Shown here in pieces: positions 22,642 to 30,192 of a stretch of DNA of 35,841 nucleotides (its first letter is position 1; every line of letters starts with the position of its first letter). The position numbers and the translations under genes are program-made. The notes beneath the pieces were generated by a model. It saw nothing but the letters and a program-made list of their open reading frames with translations, made no database searches and was not told the DNA's origin. This DNA is from a virus, in IMG/VR virus record IMGVR_UViG_3300036985_002241, positions 1 to 35,841 of that record; one strand, given 5' to 3'.

Positions 22642-23123
22642 ACAGGGTAAATAACACCTACATTAATTGTCTTAATTAGTTCTAACCTTTCTTTGTAATC
22701 CATTTCAACAGGCACATATCTAAACCATTTACGCTTGTAAGGTTTAACAAAGATTGAAGTTATCTCTGCCATGTTCATAATTACATCATCTTCGGTTGTG
22801 CTTAATTTAGTTAAACTTATGAAGTCAGCAGAAGATATCTTACTAATATCGTATTTTACATGCCATTTATACCCTGCATGATTAAACCACTCAACTGGTT
22901 GTGGAAACTCTAACTTAAAAATAAATCTTACCTTTTTGATTAGATCTCTTAGCTGACCAAGTTCAATAGCCTCAATTTCTGCAACTGATAAGCCTGTTAA
23001 AATAGATATTAATCGAACCTCTTTATCAATAGGCTCAATATCTTTATCATTTATAATATCGTAAATAAGTGGGAATTGTTCTATTGTGATAGATGCCCAG
23101 CTTTTTGGAATTGATACCTTCAT
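22527..23123 (-). CDS. Tail assembly chaperone (GpG-like)
   Basis: The ATG at 23123 (MKVSIPKSWASITIEQF) is chosen over an upstream TTG. The 198-residue protein has PLIYDIINDKDIEPIDKEVRLISILTGLSVAEIEAI near the N-terminus, which fits phage tail chaperones, and a predominantly helical body. It follows the terminase and precedes tail genes. A U9 run near codons 163-166 lets ribosomes enter the -1 frame that ends at 22366. Unshifted ribosomes finish the Lys/Glu-rich C-terminus (KGYLEKEKEKILQKIAKE). Confidence 0.65.
   Translation of the reverse strand: MKVSIPKSWASITIEQFPLIYDIINDKDIEPIDKEVRLISILTGLSVAEIEAIELGQLRDLIKKVRFIFKLEFPQPVEWFNHAGYKWHVKYDISKISSADFISLTKLSTTEDDVIMNMAEITSIFVKPYKRKWFRYVPVEMDYKERLELIKTINVGVIYPVCVFFCKVLTNLLPVIKGYLEKEKEKILQKIAKEIELS
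22628..22636 (-). other. Candidate -1 frameshift (slippery) site, U9
   Basis: On the minus strand, nine consecutive U follow GUG. In the chaperone frame they read GUU UUU UUU UGC, so the heptamer U UUU UUU is available for simultaneous slippage of both tRNAs. After a -1 shift the ribosome reads UUG CAA GGU and stays open to 22366. A run of this length could also cause transcriptional slippage. No strong downstream stem was evident by eye. Confidence 0.65.
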
Positions 23124-23153
23124 AATAATAAGTACCAAAATTTAGTGAAGTTG
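23121..23153 (-). promoter_or_regulatory. Repeated 33-base element, copy B (late promoter candidate)
   Basis: This is the second copy of the element at 12940-12972: CAACTT at the upstream end, TTTTGGTACTTA, and TATTATG ending at the chaperone start codon. Five of 33 bases differ. It fills nearly the whole gap between the terminase stop (23156) and the chaperone start. A weaker relative, with TACTTA and TATG at matching distances, precedes the scaffold gene at 15208-15225. Confidence 0.55.
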
Positions 23154-23155
23154 TA

Positions 23156-24361
23156 CTAAGAAACCATGTAACGACCGCCTTTATTTTTAACATAGCACTC
23201 ATAAGCAATGCAAGTACTCATTACACCATCATCGTGAAAACCACTTGGAGCTGAGTATCTTATATGCCTTGTTTTGGGATTGTATTCATAGCTAAACATC
23301 TCTAACTCTTTATCTAACCATTCAGCATTACAGAAAGTAACCTCTGCATTTTGATTAGCCACAATTAACTGCTCAACTACTTCCTTTTTACTTTGTGCGG
23401 TTGTGGTAAATGGTTCTACTCTGCAATAACTTCTTAATTCCTTTTCAAGTAGTTCAAAGATAACATCGCCTATACTATTGACCTCAACTAATACAGACCT
23501 AACATTGTTTTGTCTTATACCTTCTGCTATGTTTTTAACTATTGCACTCCAATCGGTATGCCTCCAACGTTCAATGTATATCTGTTCGCCCCTTTCATTA
23601 AAGATAGATAGTACTGAGTAATCATCTGCCCTACCTAAGTCAATCCCTGCATAAGCATTACCATAAGGCTGTGAATCTTTTAACACTCGGTTGTTAAATA
23701 ACAATGCACTACCATCAACGAACTCTGCCAGGTATTCTTGCTTAAAAATCATTTCTGGCAATGTATAACGGGCATCGTCAATCTCTTTGGGGTTAATCAT
23801 TGGATTGTCGTATGAAGTCATTGTAAAAGACTTATACTGCTCGTTGTTCCCATCTAATTGATGTAACCTATAAAAATGATTTTTACCCTTTGGAGTTGAG
23901 ATAAGTAGTACTTTCTTACCTTTAACTAATACAGTTGCTCTAAGTACTTCTGTCCATGCTTTCTCATCCATAAAAGCAAACTCATCACAAACAAGGTAAT
24001 CGAATGTAAAGCCTCGAATGTTATCGTATCTTTCAGCTGAAAAGAATTGAAGTGTTGAGCCATTGCAGAAACCTATCTTTAACTTTTGGCTATCCTTTTT
24101 AACTATAATACCCTCACTATGTGCAAAGGCTCTTACTACTTGCTCATATACTTTGTTAGCTTGATTGTAAACGGGTGATACCCATGCACACTCACACTTA
24201 CCTTTAAGTAACCAAAAAAGTATTTGATTTGTAGCTAATAAAGATTTACCAAACTGCCTACCAATGTTTATAACATAGTATTTGTATGGTTCTTTATTAA
24301 TTGAATCATGTATCTTGGCTTGGTTCGGATGGGGGTTGTATAGTGTTACCGAAGTCGACAT
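23156..24361 (-). CDS. terL: Terminase large subunit
   Basis: The ATPase-nuclease that packages DNA into the prohead. Walker A is GRQFGKS (residues 34-40), Walker B is YLVCDEFAF with Asp126-Glu127, and the coupling motif is LLISTPKG (152-159). The RNase H-like nuclease shows GIDLGRADDYS with Asp241, VLVEVNS with Glu293 and GFHDDGV with Asp377/Asp378. At 401 residues it is a compact member of the family. It overlaps the small subunit by 56 bases, typical of a paired operon. The stop lies just before a repeated 33-base element. Confidence 0.95.
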   Translation of the reverse strand: MSTSVTLYNPHPNQAKIHDSINKEPYKYYVINIGRQFGKSLLATNQILFWLLKGKCECAWVSPVYNQANKVYEQVVRAFAHSEGIIVKKDSQKLKIGFCNGSTLQFFSAERYDNIRGFTFDYLVCDEFAFMDEKAWTEVLRATVLVKGKKVLLISTPKGKNHFYRLHQLDGNNEQYKSFTMTSYDNPMINPKEIDDARYTLPEMIFKQEYLAEFVDGSALLFNNRVLKDSQPYGNAYAGIDLGRADDYSVLSIFNERGEQIYIERWRHTDWSAIVKNIAEGIRQNNVRSVLVEVNSIGDVIFELLEKELRSYCRVEPFTTTAQSKKEVVEQLIVANQNAEVTFCNAEWLDKELEMFSYEYNPKTRHIRYSAPSGFHDDGVMSTCIAYECYVKNKGGRYMVS

Positions 24362-24761
24362 TAACAGATTGGTTTATATTGTTTTGTGTGCTTTCATCTT
24401 TCCAACCTGCTTTATTCTTTAGCCAAAATATAGCACCTTGTGTAGAACCTGCCCAGCTTAATTTTTTCTCCCATGAAGCCTCTAACATTTCTTCAATATG
24501 GCTAATGGTGTTAAAGTAATCGGGATAATTATGTTTATAATTGTGCCAATCAGTTCTGTTCATTCCAACAAACAATCGTAACTCAGCGAATGAGAACTTA
24601 CCCTTATCTACTTCTGTACACCAATCAAAGTATTCTAAAGCCTTATAAGCAAGTTCTTCAGGTGTAGGGTATTTCTTTGGTTGCCCTATACGTGTTCTCA
24701 TTAAAGACCAAATATTCTTTTCGGTAAACCTACCTTTCTCATCTCTACCTTCCTGGCTCAT
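24306..24761 (-). CDS. terS: Terminase small subunit
   Basis: The 151-residue protein starts with a basic segment (EGRDEKGRFTEKN), then has TPEELAYKALEYFDWCTEVDKGKFSFAELRLFVGMNR, the DNA-recognition part of this terminase class, and finally AIFWLKNKAGWKDE, a signature near the C-terminus. It recognises phage DNA and starts packaging with the large subunit. Its start overlaps the preceding small membrane gene by ATGA and its end overlaps terL by 56 bases. Confidence 0.85.
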   Translation of the reverse strand: MSQEGRDEKGRFTEKNIWSLMRTRIGQPKKYPTPEELAYKALEYFDWCTEVDKGKFSFAELRLFVGMNRTDWHNYKHNYPDYFNTISHIEEMLEASWEKKLSWAGSTQGAIFWLKNKAGWKDESTQNNINQSVNVDFGNTIQPPSEPSQDT

Positions 24762-24937
24762 TTACTTAGTAGTATAAATAACACTATCCAAAATAGGATT
24801 GTATTAAATGTTATTAATTGTCTAATATATTTTAACCTATCATACATAAATGATATTCTTTGTAGGTTATCTACTTCGGCTTGTGTGCGCTTTTCATTTT
24901 CTTTTAAAAACGCATCAATTATTTCTTCGTTTGTCAT
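24758..24937 (-). CDS. Small C-tail-anchored membrane protein (59 aa)
   Basis: A 59-codon frame from ATG at 24937 to a TGA that overlaps the terminase small subunit start (ATGA). Its own start overlaps the previous gene's stop in the same way. Residues 1-38 are charged and helical (NEEIIDAFLKENEKRTQAEV), and residues about 41-57 form one membrane helix (ITFNTILFWIVLFILL). Double ATGA coupling in a gap of 170 bases makes it convincing. The layout recalls small holin- or XhlA-like proteins, but its place before the terminase is not a lysis context. Confidence 0.7.
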   Translation of the reverse strand: MTNEEIIDAFLKENEKRTQAEVDNLQRISFMYDRLKYIRQLITFNTILFWIVLFILLSK

Positions 24938-25137
24938 ATTCCTTTATCTTTAATTATTGTTAAAATAAAAATTGCTAAGTCTGTTCTACATGATCCACAT
25001 CCAATATTAAATGGTTGGTTGCCTACTTCAATAGCTAATTGGTTTAAGTCTACCCAATCAATTGAAAGGGAATAGTTTTTACCATGCTGTTCCCAATCTA
25101 ATAGTGTTTGCTTGTATTTCAGTAGTTTGTCAATCAT
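24934..25137 (-). CDS. Small protein with CGSCR motif (67 aa)
   Basis: Contains a helical N-terminus (KYKQTLLDWEQHGKNYSL) and NIGCGSCRTDLAIFILTIIKDKG at the end. The Cys-x-x-Cys followed by Arg could bind metal or be redox active. ATGA overlaps on both sides tie it to its neighbours. No family recognised. Small proteins of this kind occur near terminase genes of Bacteroidetes phages. Confidence 0.65.
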   Translation of the reverse strand: MIDKLLKYKQTLLDWEQHGKNYSLSIDWVDLNQLAIEVGNQPFNIGCGSCRTDLAIFILTIIKDKGI

Positions 25138-25367
25138 CTTAATAAGTACTTATCGTTAGCTTGTTCAATCCATGCAGCTACTAAAGCCATTGCCAAAGGT
25201 ACGCAAATTAAATTAAATATACCACTATAATTGAAACATTGATACGTTAATTGTGTCCAAAAGGTTAAACATAAGGGGCAGTTAAAAGGTTTTCTTCTTA
25301 GTACTTTTGGTTTTGGAATGTACTTAGCTATTATGTAAGCTGCGAGTAAAAGTATTATTTTATTCAT
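25134..25367 (-). CDS. Small membrane protein with CPLCLTFW motif (DUF1360-like)
   Basis: The ATG at 25367 (MNKIILLLAAYIIAKYI) is preferred because it lies 11 bases after the upstream stop. A longer reading from 25403 would overlap that gene. The 77-residue protein has two hydrophobic segments (residues about 3-14 and 46-63). Between them lies FNCPLCLTFWTQL, close to the CPxCLxFW motif of DUF1360-type membrane proteins. Function unknown. The Cys pair may bind metal. Overlaps the next gene by ATGA. Confidence 0.65.
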   Translation of the reverse strand: MNKIILLLAAYIIAKYIPKPKVLRRKPFNCPLCLTFWTQLTYQCFNYSGIFNLICVPLAMALVAAWIEQANDKYLLR

Positions 25368-25378
25368 TTTTTGTTGTT

Positions 25379-26065
25379 TTAATATCCAGCACTTAATAAA
25401 CATACTGAGTTTGCGTGGGGTAAGTGTCCTGGATTACCAAAGTAAGCAAAGTATGTTGAGTGTGGATGTAATATTTTAATATTGTATTTGTTTGCTAATA
25501 TACTCATAACTGATTGATCGTGCCTATGACCTTTTACTCTATTATCTATACTTACTTGGTTAGCCTCATTTGTCCAATCCCCTTTAAATACTTCTATAGA
25601 GTTTAAATAATCATTTAGTATTTCGTTTGCTAACTTACTTGTGAAATCAAAAGCCATTAAACAAGCCATAATCATTTGATTATCAAAAGCTTCATTTCTT
25701 GTCATGTTCAAATGGTTTAAGCATTGATCACTTGTATAATCTCCAATGGTGTAGCCTATGTTATCAAAGAATACAACTGACCTGTTAATAGTTTCTTCAA
25801 TAAACTTGTTTAGTTTTTTGATTGCGTAAACTGGAGAATCCATCCATATTACTATATCATAACCCATATCTTTAACTTTTTTTATTGCGTATGGTTTAAA
25901 AGCGTATGGAATTTCTAAATGTGATGGACTATTTATTTCACCAAAAGAATTGAAAGCAAAGTAATCACCTTCAAAACCAACATCTATTAAAGATTGTTGC
26001 TGCCTTTTTTGACCTAAGATGTAACGTTCTTTGTCATCGTAATATGTAACTATTGCTATCTTCAT
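25379..26065 (-). CDS. Glycosyltransferase-like protein (GT-A type)
   Basis: The 228-residue protein opens MKIAIVTYYDDKERYILGQK, with a Rossmann-like start, and has DMGYDIVIWMDSPVYAIKKL (residues about 66-85), where WMDSP may serve as a metal-binding DxD-like motif. Later parts include ACLMAFDFTSKLANEIL and HRHDQSVMSILANKYNI, which fits the acceptor side of nucleotide-sugar transferases. It is the last of seven glycan genes and starts with a one-base overlap. Substrates cannot be told. Confidence 0.6.
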   Translation of the reverse strand: MKIAIVTYYDDKERYILGQKRQQQSLIDVGFEGDYFAFNSFGEINSPSHLEIPYAFKPYAIKKVKDMGYDIVIWMDSPVYAIKKLNKFIEETINRSVVFFDNIGYTIGDYTSDQCLNHLNMTRNEAFDNQMIMACLMAFDFTSKLANEILNDYLNSIEVFKGDWTNEANQVSIDNRVKGHRHDQSVMSILANKYNIKILHPHSTYFAYFGNPGHLPHANSVCLLSAGY

Positions 26066-26646
26066 TAGTAAAGTTTATTGTAATTAATGTATCTGTAATC
26101 GTAAATTGGTTTTTCTATTTTATATTCTGTTTGAATTAGTTTAGAATCTCTAAGCCTCATACAGAAGTCGTAATCTTCTTGGTTTGACTTATCGGGGAAT
26201 CCGATTACAAGTGAATGTACTCTTTTCATTGGTGTAATATGGTTTGGTGGTCTTAAAAATACTTCCAAGCCATTAAGAGTTGATGCAATGTATTTATTAT
26301 CCTTGCTAATAAACCATTGTGTTAACTTTTCTCCATTTTCTGACCACGTGCCATTGATTGCAAAAGCATCAGGGCTTTCTTCAATCCCTTTTAATATATC
26401 AGCTATTGCTGTATCACTTACCCAATCATCATCATCTATAAACCAAACATAATCACCCTTTGCTGCAAGTAGTAGGTCGTTTCTTTTTTGTCCCGTTGTT
26501 TTTGAGCCTACTGCTGCATTATCAGAGATAACCTCAACTAAACCAAAGGCATTGCATAAGTCAATTTGATTCATAATATGTGCATGGAGTTCCATAAACA
26601 TTGCAACTCTTTGTGGTACTGTTGGTATTAATATAGATAGTTTCAT
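26065..26646 (-). CDS. Family 2-like glycosyltransferase
   Basis: A compact 193-residue GT-A enzyme. It shows KLSILIPTVPQR at the start, GQKRNDLLLAAKGDYVWFID (residues about 52-71) and the metal-binding DDDDW, and QEDYDFCMRL with the ED pair of the acceptor site near residue 164. It probably transfers one sugar from a nucleotide-sugar donor. It overlaps neighbours by one and four bases. Confidence 0.8.
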   Translation of the reverse strand: MKLSILIPTVPQRVAMFMELHAHIMNQIDLCNAFGLVEVISDNAAVGSKTTGQKRNDLLLAAKGDYVWFIDDDDWVSDTAIADILKGIEESPDAFAINGTWSENGEKLTQWFISKDNKYIASTLNGLEVFLRPPNHITPMKRVHSLVIGFPDKSNQEDYDFCMRLRDSKLIQTEYKIEKPIYDYRYINYNKLY

Positions 26647-27257
26647 TTTATGCAGTATGCTATTTCGTTAAACATTTTAATCTTTTTATGGTGTATGTAC
26701 TTTCTAACTGCTTTTTTGCAGCCTTGTAAGTTCCAATCATCAAATATAATAACACCACCTTTTACTACTTTACTTAATAAATGTTCTAAAGGTATTATTG
26801 TTGATTCGTATAAATCACCATCTAAACGAAGCATTGCAATAGTATCAATCTCTTTTGAAGTAGGCTCTATTGTATTTTGAAACCAACCTTTTATTAGTTT
26901 CAAGTTGTTTGTGGGTAAATTCCATAACTTAAAGTTAGCTAATACATCTTCTAAACTATGTGAAGATATGCCAGTTGTTTCTAAAGCACCTAACTTTGTT
27001 TTGTCTATTTGACCTATTCCTGGTTGCTCGGTATCTTCACTTGAAGCATAGGGAATACCCTCAAATGAATCAAACCCATAAATAGTTCTTTGCTCTTTTG
27101 TATCTACTAAAGCTTGTTGTATAGCACCTATTTGAGAACCTGCTGCCACTCCGCACTCTATAAAATCACCTTTAATGCCTTTCTCTATTAGTTGCTTACT
27201 CATATTGTAAGTAAACATTAATGTTTCTTCTGTGCTGTAAACTGGGTGTACTCTCAT
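26643..27257 (-). CDS. TylF/MycF-type O-methyltransferase
   Basis: The 204-residue protein has the TylF pattern: KGDFIECGVAAGSQIGAIQQ (SAM-binding loop, residues about 29-48), TIYGFDSFEGIP (57-68), then AMLRLDGDLYESTIIPLEHL and KGGVIIFDDWN with metal-binding acidic residues. Family members methylate sugar hydroxyls, for example in macrolide antibiotics and surface glycans. Among glycosyltransferase genes it probably caps or decorates a sugar. ATGA overlaps on both sides. Confidence 0.85.
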   Translation of the reverse strand: MRVHPVYSTEETLMFTYNMSKQLIEKGIKGDFIECGVAAGSQIGAIQQALVDTKEQRTIYGFDSFEGIPYASSEDTEQPGIGQIDKTKLGALETTGISSHSLEDVLANFKLWNLPTNNLKLIKGWFQNTIEPTSKEIDTIAMLRLDGDLYESTIIPLEHLLSKVVKGGVIIFDDWNLQGCKKAVRKYIHHKKIKMFNEIAYCIK

Positions 27258-27868
27258 ACTACTGCTATTAAGTTTTCGTTATTTTGGTATATCACTCTCA
27301 TATTGAATTTAGTTAGGTAATCAATGTACTTTTGTTTTTCTACTCCATTGTGTTCGATACATAAACAACTGCAACCTAAATCTAATAAGTCAATTTGCTC
27401 CAGTATCTTATAATCATACCCTTCGGCATCTATTGTAATGAAATCATATTTGCGCTCTATTCGGTTCTTCATAAAATCGGTAAAAGTAAAAGCCATAACT
27501 GTTACCTCATTCCAGGTAGTTGTGTGCTCCCACTTTTGTTTATCTGCTAAAGATAACGTACTAAGTAAAGCACTATCACCTGTTCCTAAATGTGTACCAC
27601 TTATCCAAAAAGACATTAAGCCTGTGTAATCACAAATGGCAGCTTCAATTGTATTTACTTTATCGTTTGTAATATACAAGTCATTTAGCTTTTTGTATGT
27701 TAATGGGGCAGGTTCTACTAAATCAGCACTCCAACCATTAAGTATTAAGGCTCTGCTATTAGATAGTGTTTCCCCATCATTTTCACCTATCGAGAGTAAA
27801 GTACCTACCTTATCACCAAAGTAATTAAGTATTATTTCTTGTTCTTGGTTCTGACTAAAGTTTTGCAT
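27254..27868 (-). CDS. FkbM-family methyltransferase
   Basis: The 204-residue protein has a weak SAM loop (GTLLSIGENDGETLSNS), ADLVEPAPLTYKKLND, EAAICDYTGLMSFWIS, and FDFITIDAEGYDYKILEQID-like motif KYDFITIDAEGYDY (residues about 140-153), the FkbM hallmark. FkbM enzymes add methyl groups to oxygen atoms of sugars and natural products and are common in phage and bacterial glycan clusters. The usual VGAN is replaced by SIGEN, a variation seen in some members. Confidence 0.8.
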   Translation of the reverse strand: MQNFSQNQEQEIILNYFGDKVGTLLSIGENDGETLSNSRALILNGWSADLVEPAPLTYKKLNDLYITNDKVNTIEAAICDYTGLMSFWISGTHLGTGDSALLSTLSLADKQKWEHTTTWNEVTVMAFTFTDFMKNRIERKYDFITIDAEGYDYKILEQIDLLDLGCSCLCIEHNGVEKQKYIDYLTKFNMRVIYQNNENLIAVV

Positions 27869-28553
27869 ACTTCGGTGGATTAATTATTAAATGTTTAGGT
27901 AAGTCATATTGCCTTGCTTTACGTTCTAAAATTACTTTGTAATCGTGTTCCCACATTTCGGGTGCTTCTGTCTTTTGATATTGTGCATCTGTTGGAGCAA
28001 GTCCCCACGCAGGATGTAAGTGTTTGAACAGTATCTTATTATCACCCATGTATTTGTACTTACCTAACATTACTGCAACATCGGTAGCTTCGGCATCACA
28101 CCACAAGGATTTGTAATCGGGATGATAAATGTAATTGAATGTTTTATAATAGTCAACTCCCATGATTGACATGGTACTAATGTTTTCTTTTTGATTCCCA
28201 TCTGAATAATGAATGAATTGGTCAAAGTTACCTGTAAAGTCCTGGCGAATAATATCGTCAAAGCCTTTAACCTGGAATACCATATCATCAGAAGTATTAA
28301 TAAGTATATCAAATTTAGGTGCTATATACATATCTCTGTTAATAGCATCTATTTTAGACTTACTAATTCCGTAAACTATTGTAACGTTTGAATGTACATA
28401 GCTAAAGTTCTTCATGGTATCATCGTCAAAGTCGGCACTAACTAATATTGTAAAGTTATCGGATAGGCAGTTTTCAATTATGTTATTAATTGAAGCCCTT
28501 GCCTTTTCAGGTCGTGAGCGTGTTGCAAGTTTAAAAAGGATGTGTTCTTCCAT
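27855..28553 (-). CDS. Glycosyltransferase-like protein (GT-A type)
   Basis: The 232-residue protein opens ILFKLATRSRPEKARASINN, typical of GT-A enzymes that act like family 2. ILVSADFDDDTMKNF and PKFDILINTSDDMVFQVKGF supply the acidic metal-site motif (SDD). The C-terminal part has LWCDAEATDVAVMLGKYKYM and LFKHLHPAWG, which fits an acceptor site. Starts by a one-base overlap, and ends 14 bases into the FkbM gene. Donor and acceptor unknown. Confidence 0.7.
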   Translation of the reverse strand: MEEHILFKLATRSRPEKARASINNIIENCLSDNFTILVSADFDDDTMKNFSYVHSNVTIVYGISKSKIDAINRDMYIAPKFDILINTSDDMVFQVKGFDDIIRQDFTGNFDQFIHYSDGNQKENISTMSIMGVDYYKTFNYIYHPDYKSLWCDAEATDVAVMLGKYKYMGDNKILFKHLHPAWGLAPTDAQYQKTEAPEMWEHDYKVILERKARQYDLPKHLIINPPKYAKL

Positions 28554-29203
28554 TATATAAAATTAACAAAATAATTATTACTATTAACTTCTTCAACAAA
28601 CTTTATTCTATTTTTATCTATCTCTTTTTGCTTTACCTCATCGCTTACTGATGATTGGATTTTACCTTCGTAATCTAATGCTTTCAAGTATTTATCTGTA
28701 TTTCTTAGCATTTGGTAAGGTGCTTTTGTAAAACCTGCTTTGTATATCCTTTGTGAGTATCCAGCGTGTTCAAATCCGTAAACACCATAATTACCAAAAG
28801 CCCCTACTTTAGCAACTACTTCCTTTGTAAGCATCATAAACACACCGCCACAATCTCTATAATAAGCTGTGCTACCCTTCCAATATATTAAGCCATGTGA
28901 ATCGTTTAAAAATAAAGTGTGGTATTCATTTGAACTTGTAAAGAAATTTACCCACTCATCATGGATAGGAAAACAGTCATCATCAAATAGAAAAATATAA
29001 TCACAATCCTTTAATGCTTTTAAGTTCTCATTTTTTGAGTAAGCAACCCCACGATAATTAATATCGGTATGAACGTGCAAATGGTAAGGCTCTTTAGTGT
29101 TATTTCTAAAGTTAATTAGCCATTGCTCTAATAAATGTTCTCTGTTTGGTGTGGTTGTTACACCAATACCGATCTTAGTATTTGTTTTCTCGTTTCTGTC
29201 CAT
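28553..29203 (-). CDS. Family 2/27-like glycosyltransferase
   Basis: The 216-residue GT-A protein has IGIGVTTTPNREHLLEQWL at the start, GVAYSKNENLKALKDCDYIF with LFDDDCFPI (metal-binding DDD near residue 74), and YGFEHAGYSQRIYKAGF (about 141-157). The last motif resembles the G-x-E-H/D acceptor motif of galactosyl- or GalNAc-transferases. Overlaps the preceding GT-B gene by 46 bases, suggesting strong translational coupling. Confidence 0.8.
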   Translation of the reverse strand: MDRNEKTNTKIGIGVTTTPNREHLLEQWLINFRNNTKEPYHLHVHTDINYRGVAYSKNENLKALKDCDYIFLFDDDCFPIHDEWVNFFTSSNEYHTLFLNDSHGLIYWKGSTAYYRDCGGVFMMLTKEVVAKVGAFGNYGVYGFEHAGYSQRIYKAGFTKAPYQMLRNTDKYLKALDYEGKIQSSVSDEVKQKEIDKNRIKFVEEVNSNNYFVNFI

Positions 29204-30192
29204 TTGTTTATATCGTAGTTAGTTCGTGTGTAATATTCTAAAGCATCTGCCTTATCCTGTCTGTAATCAGGTTCGTTAATCATTTTCTTGATAGCCTTGT
29301 ACCAATCACTTTCATCGTTTATCCAATGTCCTACATTTTTAGGTAAAGTGTTATAAGGTAAAGCATTTTGTACTATTACAGCGTTTCTGTGCGCTCCTGC
29401 CTCCAACATCTTTATCTCACTTTTAAACGGAGTGAATACACTTGAAGCTAATGGTATCAAACTAACATCAATATAATTGTAAGCCTTACCATATTCTGTT
29501 ACTGGCATAGCATCAATACGCTTGTAATGTTGTTTGCCTATTCCGTTGCAGCTTAGTACATTTTCATAATAGTTATAGTGTGGATTGTTATTGTAACCGC
29601 CTAAAACAAATTGACAATCTAATTTAAACATTGATTTCTTTATTCCTGCTGCCATTAGCCTAACATCTTCAATATGGTGAACTCCTGCCACATAACCAAA
29701 CCTTAACTTATAACCTTGTACTTTGTTTTGTTTCCATTGTTCTTCGTTAGTATCTAAGCAGTTAGGTAATACATAAACATTTTTATTATACTTTCTTACT
29801 TCTTTTGCCAGGTGTTCAGTAGTACAAGTTACTAAGTCAACTAACTTTAATATCTCAATTGTTTGCGCACTTATTTTGTGTTCTTTGTAGGCTTTATGTA
29901 GCCAATGTGTAGCAGGTAGAATCCAATAGTCATCAATATCAAAAATTACTTTAAGCCCTAAAGATTGGTAACGTTTGATTAATTCGGCACTTCTGCCTTG
30001 TATATCAATCTCTCTTTGGTAAACAATAGCATCGAAATTTTGTAACTGCTCATCAGTCATGTTATGAGGCTCGTTATAAACATCACATTTGAACTCTACT
30101 AAATCACTTACCTTTGTGTAAGGTACAAGTAGCCTATGATAGTTAAGTCCTGATAACTCTTGTATGTTTGTTTTAATCAGTATTTTCTTCAT
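29158..30192 (-). CDS. GT-B (family 4-like) glycosyltransferase
   Basis: The 344-residue protein has two Rossmann-like halves. The N-terminal half has KILIKTNIQELSGLNYHRLL, VIFDIDDYWILP and LVDLVTCTTEHLAKEVRKY. The C-terminal half has LRFGYVAGVHHIEDVRLM and the donor-binding segment FTPFKSEIKMLEAGAHRNAV, corresponding to the E-x7-E region of GT4 enzymes. It is the first glycan gene after the sigma-like gene, overlapping it by 20 bases. It is the largest transferase in the set. Confidence 0.85.
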   Translation of the reverse strand: MKKILIKTNIQELSGLNYHRLLVPYTKVSDLVEFKCDVYNEPHNMTDEQLQNFDAIVYQREIDIQGRSAELIKRYQSLGLKVIFDIDDYWILPATHWLHKAYKEHKISAQTIEILKLVDLVTCTTEHLAKEVRKYNKNVYVLPNCLDTNEEQWKQNKVQGYKLRFGYVAGVHHIEDVRLMAAGIKKSMFKLDCQFVLGGYNNNPHYNYYENVLSCNGIGKQHYKRIDAMPVTEYGKAYNYIDVSLIPLASSVFTPFKSEIKMLEAGAHRNAVIVQNALPYNTLPKNVGHWINDESDWYKAIKKMINEPDYRQDKADALEYYTRTNYDINKWTETRKQILRSVLV

